Assembly (NCBI GenBank): GCA_016934955.1
Contig: JAFGRY010000012.1
Coordinates: 1-64,000, forward strand
Source of the DNA: a bacterium
Lineage (GTDB): Bacteria; Zhuqueibacterota; QNDG01; JAGLOF01
Direction of reading: 5' to 3'
DNA length: 64,000 nucleotides
This document shows, piece after piece, positions 45,797 to 55,378 of the stretch; the stretch's first letter is position 1; every line of letters starts with the position of its first letter. Below the pieces are notes generated by a model. That model was not told where the DNA came from, did not search any database, and was given only the letters and a program-made list of their open reading frames with translations. A program made the translations under genes and the position numbers.

Positions 45797-45870
<74 letters not shown>

Positions 45871-45921
45871 CATGTACGGCAAGAGAGGTGACAACGCTAT
45901 TGGTCGTGTTCATTTATATAC

Positions 45922-45937
45922 ATGAGACGTGTCTCAT
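45922..45937. promoter_or_regulatory. short operator-like palindrome
   Basis: ATGAGAC (45922-45928) and GTCTCAT (45931-45937) are perfect 7-bp arms with a 2-nt centre, between the tRNA and the terminator at 45963. It may be a regulator site or a processing hairpin of the tRNA transcript. Confidence 0.4.
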
Positions 45938-45962
45938 TAAGTCGGTTACGGCTGGTATTCAC

Positions 45963-45989
45963 AATGCACCTTCATGAGGTGCATTTTTT
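45963..45989 (+). terminator. rho-independent terminator of the tRNA unit
   Basis: AATGCACCT (45963-45971) and AGGTGCATT (45977-45985) form a 9-bp stem with a 5-nt loop and run into TTTTT. It separates the tRNA transcript from the zinc-ribbon gene. Confidence 0.9.
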
Positions 45990-46026
45990 ATATCTAATTA
46001 ATGGATTCATTTTCATAGAGGGGAGG

Positions 46027-46752
46027 ATGGCTTTGGAGCAGGTATTGAATCATCTCGCGGAACTTCAGAAAGTCGATTCCGAGATCATGAAGATTGAGAG
46101 TCTGAGAGGTGATCTCCCGCAGCAGGTGGAGCAGCTGCAGGCGCAGCTGAACGCGGCGCAAGCGGCGCTGGCGGCTACCAAACATGAGTACGACGCCTGC
46201 CTGAAAGAGAAGGCCGGCCTGGAATTGAAGGTCAAAGAGGAAAATGGAAAGAAGGAGAAGTACAAAGGGCAGCTTTACGAGGTGAAGACGAACAGAGAGT
46301 ATGATGCGATTTCCATGGAAATCGAGGCGGTGGATATACGGATCGGGGAAGCTGAAGACCGTATTCTGCAGCTCATCGACATGGAAGAGGGGCTGAAAGA
46401 GAAGCTGGGGCAGAAAGAGGAAACCTTTAAAACGCTGAGCGACGAGTTCGGCGCCAAAAAAGAAAATCTTCTCACGCTGATGGCAAAAACCGAGAAAGAA
46501 GAACTTACCCTGCGGGATCAGCGGAACAAGATACTCCGTAATATCGATATGCGCACCACCGCGACCTATAACCGTATTCAGAAAAAGTACGGCAACGCGA
46601 TCGTACCGGTGGTTCGCCGCGCCTGCGGCGGCTGTTTCAAGGCCCTGCCGCCGCAGCGAGTGCTGGAAACGCGGAAGAGAGACAAACTCATCCTCTGTGA
46701 GGTCTGCGGCAGGATTCTCGTCTGGGATGATGCCCAGTCGGAGAACGAGTAA
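46027..46752 (+). CDS. coiled-coil C4 zinc-ribbon protein
   Basis: 241 residues from ATG 46027 with GAGGGGAGG just before it; the longer open frame includes the terminator and is noncoding. A long antiparallel coiled coil (~10-180, rich in Gln, Glu, Lys) leads to a C-terminal zinc ribbon: CGGCF about 205 and CEVCGRILVW near 228. This is the family of CT398/YbgI-like C4-type zinc ribbon proteins, proposed to bind nucleic acid or act with the sigma-54 or secretion machinery in some bacteria, without a firm function. It overlaps the RNase HI gene by one base (TAATG). Confidence 0.88.
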   Translation: MALEQVLNHLAELQKVDSEIMKIESLRGDLPQQVEQLQAQLNAAQAALAATKHEYDACLKEKAGLELKVKEENGKKEKYKGQLYEVKTNREYDAISMEIEAVDIRIGEAEDRILQLIDMEEGLKEKLGQKEETFKTLSDEFGAKKENLLTLMAKTEKEELTLRDQRNKILRNIDMRTTATYNRIQKKYGNAIVPVVRRACGGCFKALPPQRVLETRKRDKLILCEVCGRILVWDDAQSENE

Positions 46753-47168
46753 TGGAACTTTACGCCCATATCGATGGTTCTTCCATGGGTAATCCCGGAG
46801 AGGCGGGGTACGGTGTGGTCATCAGGGATGATCGGGGAAGCCTCCTTGAACTGCATGGCCGGTATATCGGCCGGGCCACGAATAATGTCGCGGAATATCA
46901 GGGACTGATCGGATGCCTGGAGCGGATTCGCAAGTACAGGCCGAACCGGCTGACGGTTTACTCCGACAGCCAGCTTCTGGTGCGGCAGATCACCGGGGAG
47001 TACCGGGTCAAGCAGCCGCATCTGCAGAAACTGCGTGAAGAAATCGAGAGACGCATCCGCGATCTTTCCCTCGATTTCAGCATTCACCACGTTCCCAGGG
47101 AGCAGAATGCCGAAGCCGACAGACTGGCGCGGAAAGCCGTGAATGCGAAAGGTGAAATCAGCGAATGA
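46752..47168 (+). CDS. rnhA: ribonuclease HI family protein
   Basis: 138 residues. The metal-binding acidic residues are in HIDGSSMGNPG (Asp), NNVAEYQGL (Glu), VYSDSQLLV (Asp) and QNAEADRLARKA (Asp), so all four catalytic positions are present. It degrades RNA in RNA-DNA hybrids. The basic protrusion of E. coli RNase HI is missing, as in the short (RnhA-like, RnhC-independent) group. It begins on the stop of the zinc-ribbon gene and ends 45 nt before RNase P RNA. Confidence 0.9.
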   Translation: MELYAHIDGSSMGNPGEAGYGVVIRDDRGSLLELHGRYIGRATNNVAEYQGLIGCLERIRKYRPNRLTVYSDSQLLVRQITGEYRVKQPHLQKLREEIERRIRDLSLDFSIHHVPREQNAEADRLARKAVNAKGEISE

Positions 47169-47213
47169 GATTCCGGCGGACCGGATAGCGGGCCGCCGTA
47201 TATCATATCATAC

Positions 47214-47597
47214 CCTCCGGGTATAACGGGTGATCGCGCTCCCGGTTTACGGGGGTGAGGAAAGTCCGAACTCCACAGGGCGGGATGCTTCGTAACACGA
47301 AGACACGTAATGTGCTGGAAAGTGCCACAGAAAACAGACCGTCCGGCATATGCCGGACAAGGGTGAAAAGGTGAGGTAAGAGCTCACCGGTTCGACGGTG
47401 ACGCCGAACGCATGGTAAACCCCATCCGGAGCAAGGCTAAATAGGCAGGGATTTCCGCTGCGGCGGAAGCGAGGCGGCCCGTCTCGTTCGACCTGCGGGT
47501 GAGCTGCACGATCCTGCCGGTGACGGCAGGGCCAGATAAATGATCACCGTCCCGGCTTGCCGGGGCACAGAATTCGGCTTACAGTTATGCCCGGAGG
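47214..47597 (+). ncRNA. rnpB: RNase P RNA, bacterial type A
   Basis: About 384 nt. The ends pair as P1: CCTCCGGG (47214-47221) plus ATAAC with GTTAT plus CCCGGAGG (47590-47597). The 5' P4 strand and J region GAGGAAAGTCC is at 47257-47267, the 3' ACAGAATTCGGCTTA at 47567-47581, and the AACGCATGGTAAACCCC core near 47409. This RNA is the catalytic subunit that removes tRNA 5' leaders. recJ starts 21 nt after it with no obvious terminator, so read-through is likely. Confidence 0.95.
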
Positions 47598-47618
47598 TTA
47601 TTTTTAAAGGAGTTTGTA

Positions 47619-49304
47619 TTGCATTGGGTGCTGCGGGAACAGCCCGACATTGAAGCAGTGAGAAAACTGGCGGCCGAGCTGAAAGTGCCCCGCATTATCA
47701 GTTCAATCCTCATATCCCGTGATGTGAAGACCTACGAAGAGGCGAGACTGTTCTTCAGAGGCGGGTATGAGGAGCTGTATGATCCCTTCCTCATGAAGGA
47801 TATGGACAGGGCGGTCGAGCGAATTCTCAAAGCCGTGGAGAACAGGGAGAAGATTCTCATCTACGGCGATTACGATGTAGACGGCGCGACTTCGGTAAGT
47901 ATGCTGTACCTCTTCTTTTCGGCCCTGGGCAATGAAGTCTTTTTCCACATCCCTGACCGCCTGGAAGACGGATACGGTCTTTCGGTGAGAGGGGTCGAAC
48001 GGGCCCTGGAGCTGGGAGTGTCGCTGCTGATCACCGTTGATTGCGGGATTACGGCCCTGGAAGAAGTGGAACTGGCACGGGAAAACGACATCGATATCAT
48101 TGTCAGCGATCATCATGAGCCCGGACCGGTGCTTCCGAACGCCGTGGCGATCCTCGATCCCAAGCGCCCCGACAGCGCCTATCCCTTCAAGGAGCTCGCC
48201 GGTGTCGGCGTGGCCTTCAAGCTGATTCAGGCGGTATCGGGAAGCCTCGGGCTGGAGGAGACGTTTTGCCGGCAGTATCTCGATCTCGTCTCCCTGGGCA
48301 GTGTCGCCGATATTGTCCCCCTTCTGGATGAGAACCGGATTCTCGTACGCCTGGGCATGGAGATAATGAACGCCACCGAGCGTCCCGGACTTAAATCGCT
48401 CATCGCCATCACCGGCCTGCAGGGTAAAAAGATCGGCACCGGCCAGGTTGTGTTTATTCTTGCGCCGCGGATTAACGCAGTGGGAAGAATGGGGAACGCC
48501 GAGCGGGCGGTGAGACTGCTGATCACCGGCGAAGAGCAGCTGGCCCGCAACATGGCCGGCATTCTTGAAACAGAGAACAGAGAGCGCCGTAATATTGATG
48601 ACGGCACCTATCAGGAAGCCATTCGCATGCTCCAGGAGGAGGGTGACGTGGGCAGCGCGGTGGTTCTGGCCCGGGAAGGATGGCATTCGGGTGTTATCGG
48701 AATCGTTGCCTCGAGAGTCGCCGAGTTCGTGTACCGGCCGACAATCATGATCGCCATCGAGGACGGTATCGGCAAGGGATCGGCCAGGAGTATCGCCAAC
48801 TTCGACGTCTACCGCGCCATGAAGGAGTGTGAGCATCTGCTTATCGATTTCGGCGGGCATAAATACGCCGCTGGCCTCTCCATCGAAGCGGAGAAGATAC
48901 CCCTGTTCCGGGAACGGTTTCAGCAGGTCGCCGCCGCTTATCTCAGCGAAGAAGATTATGTTCAGAAGCAGCTCTACGATGCCGAGATCAGCCTGGACGA
49001 GATCAGTGACAAGCTGTTCCGGCTCATCAACCAGCTGGCGCCGTTCGGACCGGGGAACACCCGCCCGGTATTCATGACACGGGATGTCCAGGTTGCGGGG
49101 ACCCCCCGCATCGTCGGCGGCAACCACCTGAAATTCAAGGCCCGTCAGGCAGGCCGGGTGTTCGACGCCATCGGGTTCAACCTCGGCCATCTGCAGTACC
49201 GGCTGGAACCGGGAGAGCCGAATCTCGATATGGTATACGTGATCGAAGAAAATTACTGGAACGGCCAGTCGAAGATTCAGCTTCGTGTAAAGGATCTGCG
49301 ATGA
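47619..49304 (+). CDS. recJ: single-stranded-DNA exonuclease RecJ
   Basis: 561 residues. The start is TTG 47619 with AAGGAG 8 nt upstream; no ATG or GTG fits the N-terminus (MHWVLREQPD). Motif I is YGDYDVDGATS, the DHH motif is VSDHHEPG, and the DHHA1 loop is FGGHKYAAGLS, all required for the Mn-dependent 5'-3' exonuclease of recombination and mismatch repair. The C-terminal OB-like region (PFGPGNTRPVF...) is present. Length matches the family. nusB overlaps its stop by 4 nt. Confidence 0.95.
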   Translation: MHWVLREQPDIEAVRKLAAELKVPRIISSILISRDVKTYEEARLFFRGGYEELYDPFLMKDMDRAVERILKAVENREKILIYGDYDVDGATSVSMLYLFFSALGNEVFFHIPDRLEDGYGLSVRGVERALELGVSLLITVDCGITALEEVELARENDIDIIVSDHHEPGPVLPNAVAILDPKRPDSAYPFKELAGVGVAFKLIQAVSGSLGLEETFCRQYLDLVSLGSVADIVPLLDENRILVRLGMEIMNATERPGLKSLIAITGLQGKKIGTGQVVFILAPRINAVGRMGNAERAVRLLITGEEQLARNMAGILETENRERRNIDDGTYQEAIRMLQEEGDVGSAVVLAREGWHSGVIGIVASRVAEFVYRPTIMIAIEDGIGKGSARSIANFDVYRAMKECEHLLIDFGGHKYAAGLSIEAEKIPLFRERFQQVAAAYLSEEDYVQKQLYDAEISLDEISDKLFRLINQLAPFGPGNTRPVFMTRDVQVAGTPRIVGGNHLKFKARQAGRVFDAIGFNLGHLQYRLEPGEPNLDMVYVIEENYWNGQSKIQLRVKDLR

Positions 49305-49747
49305 AGAAGCGGAGAAAAGCGCGGAGTGTCGCGCTTCAGCGGCTCTATGCCTATGAAGTATCGGGGAACCGGCTGGAAAAGGTGATTGACGAGATATTCG
49401 AAGATTGCGGTGACGACACCGAGATCGCGGCTTTCGCGGTGATGCTGCTGAAACGATCCGTGGAAAAGCGGGAGGAGATCGATGCGGAAGTGAGCCGGAT
49501 GGTGCAGAACTGGGACTTTTCCCGGGTCGCGCTGGTCGACCGGCTGATTATTCGCATGGCCTTTTGTGAACTGCTCTATTTTGATGAAATACCGCCTAAA
49601 GTGACCATTAACGAGGCGATCGAGCTGGCCAAATCGTTCAGTACGGAACAGAGCGGCCGGTTCGTGAACGGTATACTGGATTCGTTATATAAAAAATTTA
49701 AATCAGAGAGAAAGATCGTTAAGACCGGACGGGGGCTTATTGAATAA
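49301..49747 (+). CDS. nusB: transcription antitermination factor NusB
   Basis: 148 residues. Typical NusB all-helical signature: a basic N-terminus (MKKRRKARSVALQRLYAYEVSG), then RVALVDRLIIRMAFCELLYF, PPKVTINEAIELAKSF and RFVNGILDSLYKK near the end. It binds boxA RNA with S10 in rRNA antitermination. It overlaps recJ by ATGA and precedes secA by 28 nt, so it is part of the same plus-strand unit. Confidence 0.95.
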   Translation: MKKRRKARSVALQRLYAYEVSGNRLEKVIDEIFEDCGDDTEIAAFAVMLLKRSVEKREEIDAEVSRMVQNWDFSRVALVDRLIIRMAFCELLYFDEIPPKVTINEAIELAKSFSTEQSGRFVNGILDSLYKKFKSERKIVKTGRGLIE

Positions 49748-49775
49748 CGCCGGCGGGAGCTGACAGGAGACCGTG

Positions 49776-52700
49776 ATGTTAGATAATCTGATTAAAGGTA
49801 TATTCGGCAGCAAGCATGACAGGGATGTCAAACGGCTGCTGCCCATTGTTGATCGAATCAATGAGATATATGAGACGCTGTCCACCCTTTCCGATGAGGA
49901 ACTAAAGGGCAAGACCGACGAATTCAAAGGGAACATACGCACGGCGGTTGCCGACATCACTGCCGAGATCGGCGCACTTGAAGATAAATTGAGATCCACG
50001 GAAAGCGATCCCGAATTTCATGCCGACGATATCCACGACCGGATCAGCGAGCTGCGGGAAGAGGAAAACCGGCGGACGGAGGAGGTCCTGAACGAAATGC
50101 TGCCGGAGGCCTATGCCGTGGTCAAGGAGACCTGCCGGCGGCATCTGGGCAGGACCTGGAAGGTCGTTGACCATGACCTTACCTGGGAGATGGTGCCCTT
50201 CGATGTGCAGCTTATGGGCGGTATCGTTCTGCATGAGGGCAAAATCGCCGAGATGGCGACCGGAGAAGGTAAAACCCTGGTGGCGACCCTGCCTCTCTAT
50301 CTCAACGCGCTGGTGGGCAAGGGCGCCCACCTGGTGACCGTCAATGATTACCTTGCCCGCCGCGACTGCGAGTGGATGGGGCAGATATTCACCTTTTTGG
50401 GCCTCAGTGTCGCCTATATCATCAACGATATGACGCCGGACCAGCGAAAACGGGCCTATCAGGCGGACATTACCTACGGGACGAACAACGAATTCGGATT
50501 CGATTATCTGCGCGACAATATGGCGGTCTCAGTCGAAGGGCTGGTGCAGCGCGGCCACCATTACGTGATCATCGATGAAGTCGATTCGGTCCTGATCGAT
50601 GAAGCGAGAACGCCGCTGATCATTTCCGGGCCGGTGGGAGTCTCCACGAACAAGTTCGCCGAGTGGAAAAACCCGGTGGAAGACCTGGTGAGAAGCCAGA
50701 CGGTTCTGGTCAACCGGCTGGTGGGAGAGGGACAGAAACTGCTGGAAGAAGAGCAGGAATACGATGCCGGGATCAAACTGCTTACGGCGCACCGCGGTCT
50801 GCCGAAAAATCCCCGGCTGGCCAAGGTGATGCGGGAGCAGGGAGTTCAGAAACTGATTCATCGGGTCGAGTCCGACTATATGCGGGACAAGCGGCTGAAC
50901 GAAATCGATGAGCAGCTCTATTTTTCCATCGATGAGAAGGCCCACACCATCGATCTTTCGGACATGGGACGTCAGAAGCTGGCGCCGAACTCGCCCGAGG
51001 CATTCGTTCTTCCCGATCTGGCGACGGAGCTCTCAGCCCTCGAGGGCGATGAGGATATACCCCTGGCGGAGCGTGATCGCCGCAGAGAGGAATTGCAGAA
51101 AGACTACGCGGAAAAGAGCGAGAGCCTGCATAATATCAGCCAGCTTCTGCGCGCCTATGCGCTCTTCGAGAAAGATGTGGAGTATGTGGTCAGCGAAGGC
51201 AAGGTGATGATCGTCGATGAGTTCACCGGACGGCTCATGCCGGGACGACGCTATTCCGACGGGCTCCACCAGGCGATCGAAGCCAAGGAGAGCGTGAAAA
51301 TCGAGCGGGAGACGCAGACGCTCGCCACCATCACCCTGCAGAATTTTTTCCGTCTCTATACGAAACTCGCCGGTATGACCGGAACCGCGGAGACCGAAGA
51401 GGGCGAATTCTGGGAGATCTACAAGCTCGAGGTTTTTGTCGCCCCCACCAATGAGCCCATCCGCCGGCAGGATCATGATGATGTGATCTACAAAACCAAG
51501 CGGGAAAAATTCAACGCCATCATCGATGAGATCGAGGAGTACCACAATGAAGGCCTGCCCGTGCTCGTGGGTACAATCTCCGTGGAAACATCGGAGACAC
51601 TCTCCAGAATGCTGCGGAGACGAAACATCCGTCATTCGGTGCTGAACGCCAAATACCATCAGAAGGAAGCGGAGATCGTTTCCACGGCCGGTGAGCCGGG
51701 CATGGTGACCATCGCGACCAACATGGCGGGCCGCGGTACCGATATCAAGCTGGGTGCGGGAGTTATCAGAATCGGAGATGAGGGCGCGGCGCACCTTGCG
51801 GCAGTCGCCGCCGGCAAAGCGAAAGGCAGCAGTCCCGTCGTTGTTCATGAACTCTCCGCTGACGACCTCGTGAAAGTTCGTCGGCACCTGGAAGAGGCGG
51901 GGGTCGTTCCCCAGGTTGTCGCTTCTGAAGGTGAAAAGGATCGTATCCTTTCCGGTGAACAGTCACCGGAACGGAATCCCGTTCTCATTCCGAAAATGTA
52001 TGGTTCCCTCACCGATATAAAACATGCCGCTCCGGGCATGATCCATATAAAGGGACGTGACTATGCCGGGGGAGGACTCCACATTCTCGGTACCGAGCGT
52101 CATGAATCCCGTCGTATCGACCGGCAGCTGCGCGGACGGGCCGGCCGGCAGGGAGATCCCGGATCCTCCCGTTTCTATCTCTCCCTCGAAGACGATTTGA
52201 TGCGGCTGTTCGCGCCGGAACGCATCATCAGCGTGATGGACCGGCTGGGAGTGGAAGAGGGGGAAGTGATCTCTCACCCCATGGTTACCCGTTCCATCGG
52301 CCGCGCCCAGAAGCGGGTGGAGATGCGTAACTTCGAAATTCGCAAGCATCTGCTCGAATATGACGATGTCATGAACAAACAGCGCGAGGTGATCTACAAG
52401 CGCCGTCTTCGCGCACTCAGCGGAGAGAACCTGCACTCCGACATTCTCGACATGATGGATGTCTTTATCGAGGATATGGTGGAAAACAGCACCCGGGGCG
52501 ATTACAGTGATACCTGGGACTGGGACGGCATGGCGGAAGTTCTGCTGCGGACCATGCTGCTGCCGCTCCCGGTGGACGCCGGTGCCCGTGACGCTGTTCA
52601 GAAGGAGGATCTGGTCAGCAGCCTGCAAAACGCTGCCAGAGACTCGTACGAACACAAGCGGCGGCTTCTTGGTGATGACCTGATGGGGCAGCTGGAGCGG

Positions 52701-53138
52701 TTCGCCACGCTCAAGACCATCGATCATCAGTGGAAAGAGCACCTCTACGAGATGGACCAGCTGAAAGAGGGAATCGGCCTGCGGGCCTATGGTCAGAAAG
52801 ATCCGCTGCTCGAGTACAAGCAGGAAGGATTCCGGGCGTTTGTGGAGATGCTTGACCGGATCAACGGCGAGATTCTCGAGATCTGTTTCAAGGCCCAGCT
52901 GCAGGTCCAGGCGCCTGAGGATATGCGGGTCAGATCCCGCCAGCCGATGGAGATGTCCGCGGTGCATGATTCCGCCAGTGGTATGGGATTTGCGGGACAG
53001 CAGGAAGATGGCCAGGAGTCTCCGGTGCCCCAGCGGCGGGTAACCGTACAGCCGGTCAAAGTGGAACATAAAGTGGGAAGAAACGAGCCGTGTCCCTGTG
53101 GAAGCGGCAAGAAATATAAACAGTGCTGCGGACGGTAG
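49776..53138 (+). CDS. secA: preprotein translocase ATPase SecA with two long insertions
   Basis: 1120 residues from ATG 49776, 6 nt after AGGAG. This is about 200 longer than E. coli SecA. Walker A is MATGEGKTLVA, the DEAD-like motif is IIDEVDSVLIDEA, and LRGRAGRQGDPGSSRFYLS is the helicase motif VI region. A coiled insert follows the N-terminus (~60-105). A second insert of ~108 residues lies between GRGTDIKLGAG and GGLHILGTERHE (~658-766; 40 in E. coli). The C-terminal SecB/lipid-binding zinc tail CPCGSGKKYKQCC is intact. Such N-terminal inserts are typical of the Bacteroidetes/Chlorobi side of bacteria. Confidence 0.96.
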   Translation: MLDNLIKGIFGSKHDRDVKRLLPIVDRINEIYETLSTLSDEELKGKTDEFKGNIRTAVADITAEIGALEDKLRSTESDPEFHADDIHDRISELREEENRRTEEVLNEMLPEAYAVVKETCRRHLGRTWKVVDHDLTWEMVPFDVQLMGGIVLHEGKIAEMATGEGKTLVATLPLYLNALVGKGAHLVTVNDYLARRDCEWMGQIFTFLGLSVAYIINDMTPDQRKRAYQADITYGTNNEFGFDYLRDNMAVSVEGLVQRGHHYVIIDEVDSVLIDEARTPLIISGPVGVSTNKFAEWKNPVEDLVRSQTVLVNRLVGEGQKLLEEEQEYDAGIKLLTAHRGLPKNPRLAKVMREQGVQKLIHRVESDYMRDKRLNEIDEQLYFSIDEKAHTIDLSDMGRQKLAPNSPEAFVLPDLATELSALEGDEDIPLAERDRRREELQKDYAEKSESLHNISQLLRAYALFEKDVEYVVSEGKVMIVDEFTGRLMPGRRYSDGLHQAIEAKESVKIERETQTLATITLQNFFRLYTKLAGMTGTAETEEGEFWEIYKLEVFVAPTNEPIRRQDHDDVIYKTKREKFNAIIDEIEEYHNEGLPVLVGTISVETSETLSRMLRRRNIRHSVLNAKYHQKEAEIVSTAGEPGMVTIATNMAGRGTDIKLGAGVIRIGDEGAAHLAAVAAGKAKGSSPVVVHELSADDLVKVRRHLEEAGVVPQVVASEGEKDRILSGEQSPERNPVLIPKMYGSLTDIKHAAPGMIHIKGRDYAGGGLHILGTERHESRRIDRQLRGRAGRQGDPGSSRFYLSLEDDLMRLFAPERIISVMDRLGVEEGEVISHPMVTRSIGRAQKRVEMRNFEIRKHLLEYDDVMNKQREVIYKRRLRALSGENLHSDILDMMDVFIEDMVENSTRGDYSDTWDWDGMAEVLLRTMLLPLPVDAGARDAVQKEDLVSSLQNAARDSYEHKRRLLGDDLMGQLERFATLKTIDHQWKEHLYEMDQLKEGIGLRAYGQKDPLLEYKQEGFRAFVEMLDRINGEILEICFKAQLQVQAPEDMRVRSRQPMEMSAVHDSASGMGFAGQQEDGQESPVPQRRVTVQPVKVEHKVGRNEPCPCGSGKKYKQCCGR

Positions 53139-53162
53139 TCCCGGGAGTGATAAGGGAAGTGT

Positions 53163-55370
53163 ATGGCAAAATCATTGGTAATCGTTGAATCGAATGCGAA
53201 ATCAAAAACTATCAACAGATTTCTCGGTAAAGAATATATCGTAAAAGCGTCAATCGGTCATATCAAAAATTTGCCCAAGAACAGACTTGGTGTGGATATC
53301 GATAACGGGTATGAGCCGGAGTATATCACAATCCGGGGCAGGGGCGATATTCTCAAGGATCTGAAAAAGACCGCCGCGGCGGCTGACAAGGTCCTGATCG
53401 CAACCGACCCCGACCGGGAAGGGGAGGCGATCGCGTACCATCTTGCCAATGAGATCACTCCGGCCAACCCGGAGATCAGGCGGGTGCTTTTTCATGAAAT
53501 CACCGAGCATGCGATTCGTGATGCCGTGCAGAAACCCCTCGATCTGAACACCAAAATGGTCGAGGCGCAGGTGGCGCGCCGGGTCATGGACCGGCTGGTT
53601 GGCTACAAGGTCAGTCCTTTCCTCTGGAAAACCGTGTACCGCGGCCTCTCGGCCGGACGGGTGCAATCCGTGGCCCTGCGGCTCATCTGTGAACGGGAAG
53701 AAGAGATTTCCGCCTTCAAACCGGAAGAGTACTGGACCCTGGACGCGGATATGCAGAGCCCGGGGTCGGAACGTTTCCGTTCCCGGCTTGTAAAAATCAA
53801 GGGGGAGAAGCCTGAACTGCCCGATGAAGCCACCGTCAAGGAGCATATCCGGCAGATCTCGGGGCAGCAGTTTCATGTCTCCGATCTGACGAAGAAGACC
53901 ATATCCCGCAAACCCTATCCCCCTTATACCACCAGCACCCTGCAGCAGGACGGCGCCCGCAGGCTGGGTATGACCACCAAGCGGATCATGTCGATCGCTC
54001 AGGATCTCTATGAAGGTATCGATCTTCCGGAGGGCAGAGTCGGTCTCATCACCTACATGCGAACCGATTCCACCCGGCTGGCGTCATCGGCGGTACAGGA
54101 GGCGCGGGAGACCGTGGCGGAAATGTGGGGCCTGGAGTACGTGCCGGCAAAACCGAGAATGTATCGCAGCAAAAAGTCAGCTCAGGACGCCCACGAGGCG
54201 ATCCGCCCCACATCGGCGGCTCGCTCACCGAAAGCAGTGGCTCCCTATCTGACGCCGCAGCAGGCGAAACTGTACGAGCTCATCTGGAGCAGGTTCATGG
54301 CGTCGCAGATGGCGGACGCGAAAATCGCCCAGAGTTCGCTCGATGTGAGCGGCGGTGATTACACGTTCCGCACAACCGGCTCCGTGGTTGTCTTCAGAGG
54401 ATTCATGCAGGCGTATCAGGTTGAAAAAGAGGAATCTGAAAAGACCCTGTTCCCTGAAGGGGTCAAGAAGGATGACAGTGTCGCTATCAGGGAGCTGGAT
54501 CCGCAGCAGCATTTCACCAAGCCTCCCGCGCGCTACAATGAAAGTTCGCTGGTCAAGGTGCTCGATGAGCTGGGTATCGGCAGGCCATCCACATATGCCC
54601 TGATCATTTCAACGCTGCTGCAGCGCAAATACGTGGACAAGGATGCCCGCAGTCTGGTGGCGACCGATCTCGGCATGGCGGTGAACGCCATCCTGGTGAA
54701 GCAATTCCCCGATATTTTCAGTGTGGGATTTACCGCGGAAATGGAGACGGAACTCGATCAGATCGAATCCGGGGAGAAAGACCGTGTTCAGGTCCTCGAT
54801 GATTTTTACCATCCCTTTCACCGTGCCCTGGAAGAGGCCATGGAGTCAAAGGATGAAATCAAGGAATCACTGCAGGAGAACACGAACGAGACCTGTCCCA
54901 AATGCGGCCGGGATCTCGTGGTCAAGTGGGGCAGAAACGGCAAGTTTATCGCCTGTACCGGATACCCGGACTGCAAGCACACGCAGCCGCTGAACGAAGA
55001 TACACCGGACACCGATGAAATCTGCGATCGCTGCGGATCTCCGATGATCGTGAAAAACGGCCGCTTCGGCCGTTTTCTCGCCTGTTCAAAATATCCTGAC
55101 TGCCGGTTCACCAAATCGTTCTCCACCGGGGTCGCCTGCCCGGAAGAGGGGTGCAGCGGTACGATCGTCGAACGGAAAAGCAGGAAGGGAAAGCTGTTTT
55201 ACGGCTGTTCGAATTATCCGGAATGCAAATTCGCAACCTGGGCCAAACCGGTGCCGAAAAAATGCGCGATCTGCGGCAATGCCTATCATGAGCTGCGGTC
55301 GAGCAAGGCGCAAGGGGAGTATTACCAGTGTCCCGGGTGCAAAAATACAATCCCGGCAGAGAGTGAATAG
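53163..55370 (+). CDS. topA: DNA topoisomerase I
   Basis: 735 residues. The Toprim domain opens with LVIVESNAKSKTI and carries ATDPDREGEAI; the active-site tyrosine is in GLITYMRTDSTRL. After the core come four C4 zinc motifs of the type IA C-terminus (CPKCGRDL...CTGYPDC, CDRCGSPM...CSKYPDC, CPEEGC...CSNYPEC, CAICGN...CPGC). It relaxes negative supercoils behind RNA polymerase. Its start is 24 nt after secA and it ends 8 nt before xerC. Confidence 0.96.
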   Translation: MAKSLVIVESNAKSKTINRFLGKEYIVKASIGHIKNLPKNRLGVDIDNGYEPEYITIRGRGDILKDLKKTAAAADKVLIATDPDREGEAIAYHLANEITPANPEIRRVLFHEITEHAIRDAVQKPLDLNTKMVEAQVARRVMDRLVGYKVSPFLWKTVYRGLSAGRVQSVALRLICEREEEISAFKPEEYWTLDADMQSPGSERFRSRLVKIKGEKPELPDEATVKEHIRQISGQQFHVSDLTKKTISRKPYPPYTTSTLQQDGARRLGMTTKRIMSIAQDLYEGIDLPEGRVGLITYMRTDSTRLASSAVQEARETVAEMWGLEYVPAKPRMYRSKKSAQDAHEAIRPTSAARSPKAVAPYLTPQQAKLYELIWSRFMASQMADAKIAQSSLDVSGGDYTFRTTGSVVVFRGFMQAYQVEKEESEKTLFPEGVKKDDSVAIRELDPQQHFTKPPARYNESSLVKVLDELGIGRPSTYALIISTLLQRKYVDKDARSLVATDLGMAVNAILVKQFPDIFSVGFTAEMETELDQIESGEKDRVQVLDDFYHPFHRALEEAMESKDEIKESLQENTNETCPKCGRDLVVKWGRNGKFIACTGYPDCKHTQPLNEDTPDTDEICDRCGSPMIVKNGRFGRFLACSKYPDCRFTKSFSTGVACPEEGCSGTIVERKSRKGKLFYGCSNYPECKFATWAKPVPKKCAICGNAYHELRSSKAQGEYYQCPGCKNTIPAESE

Positions 55371-55378
55371 GCGTCGCC

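Noticed and set aside
47703..49190. 495-codon antisense frame over recJ, and similar long frames at 17526-18554, 19293-20321, 28268-29536 and 51963-53069
   Set aside because: All lie opposite genes with clear motifs and have the Arg/Gly/Asp-rich composition of GC shadows.
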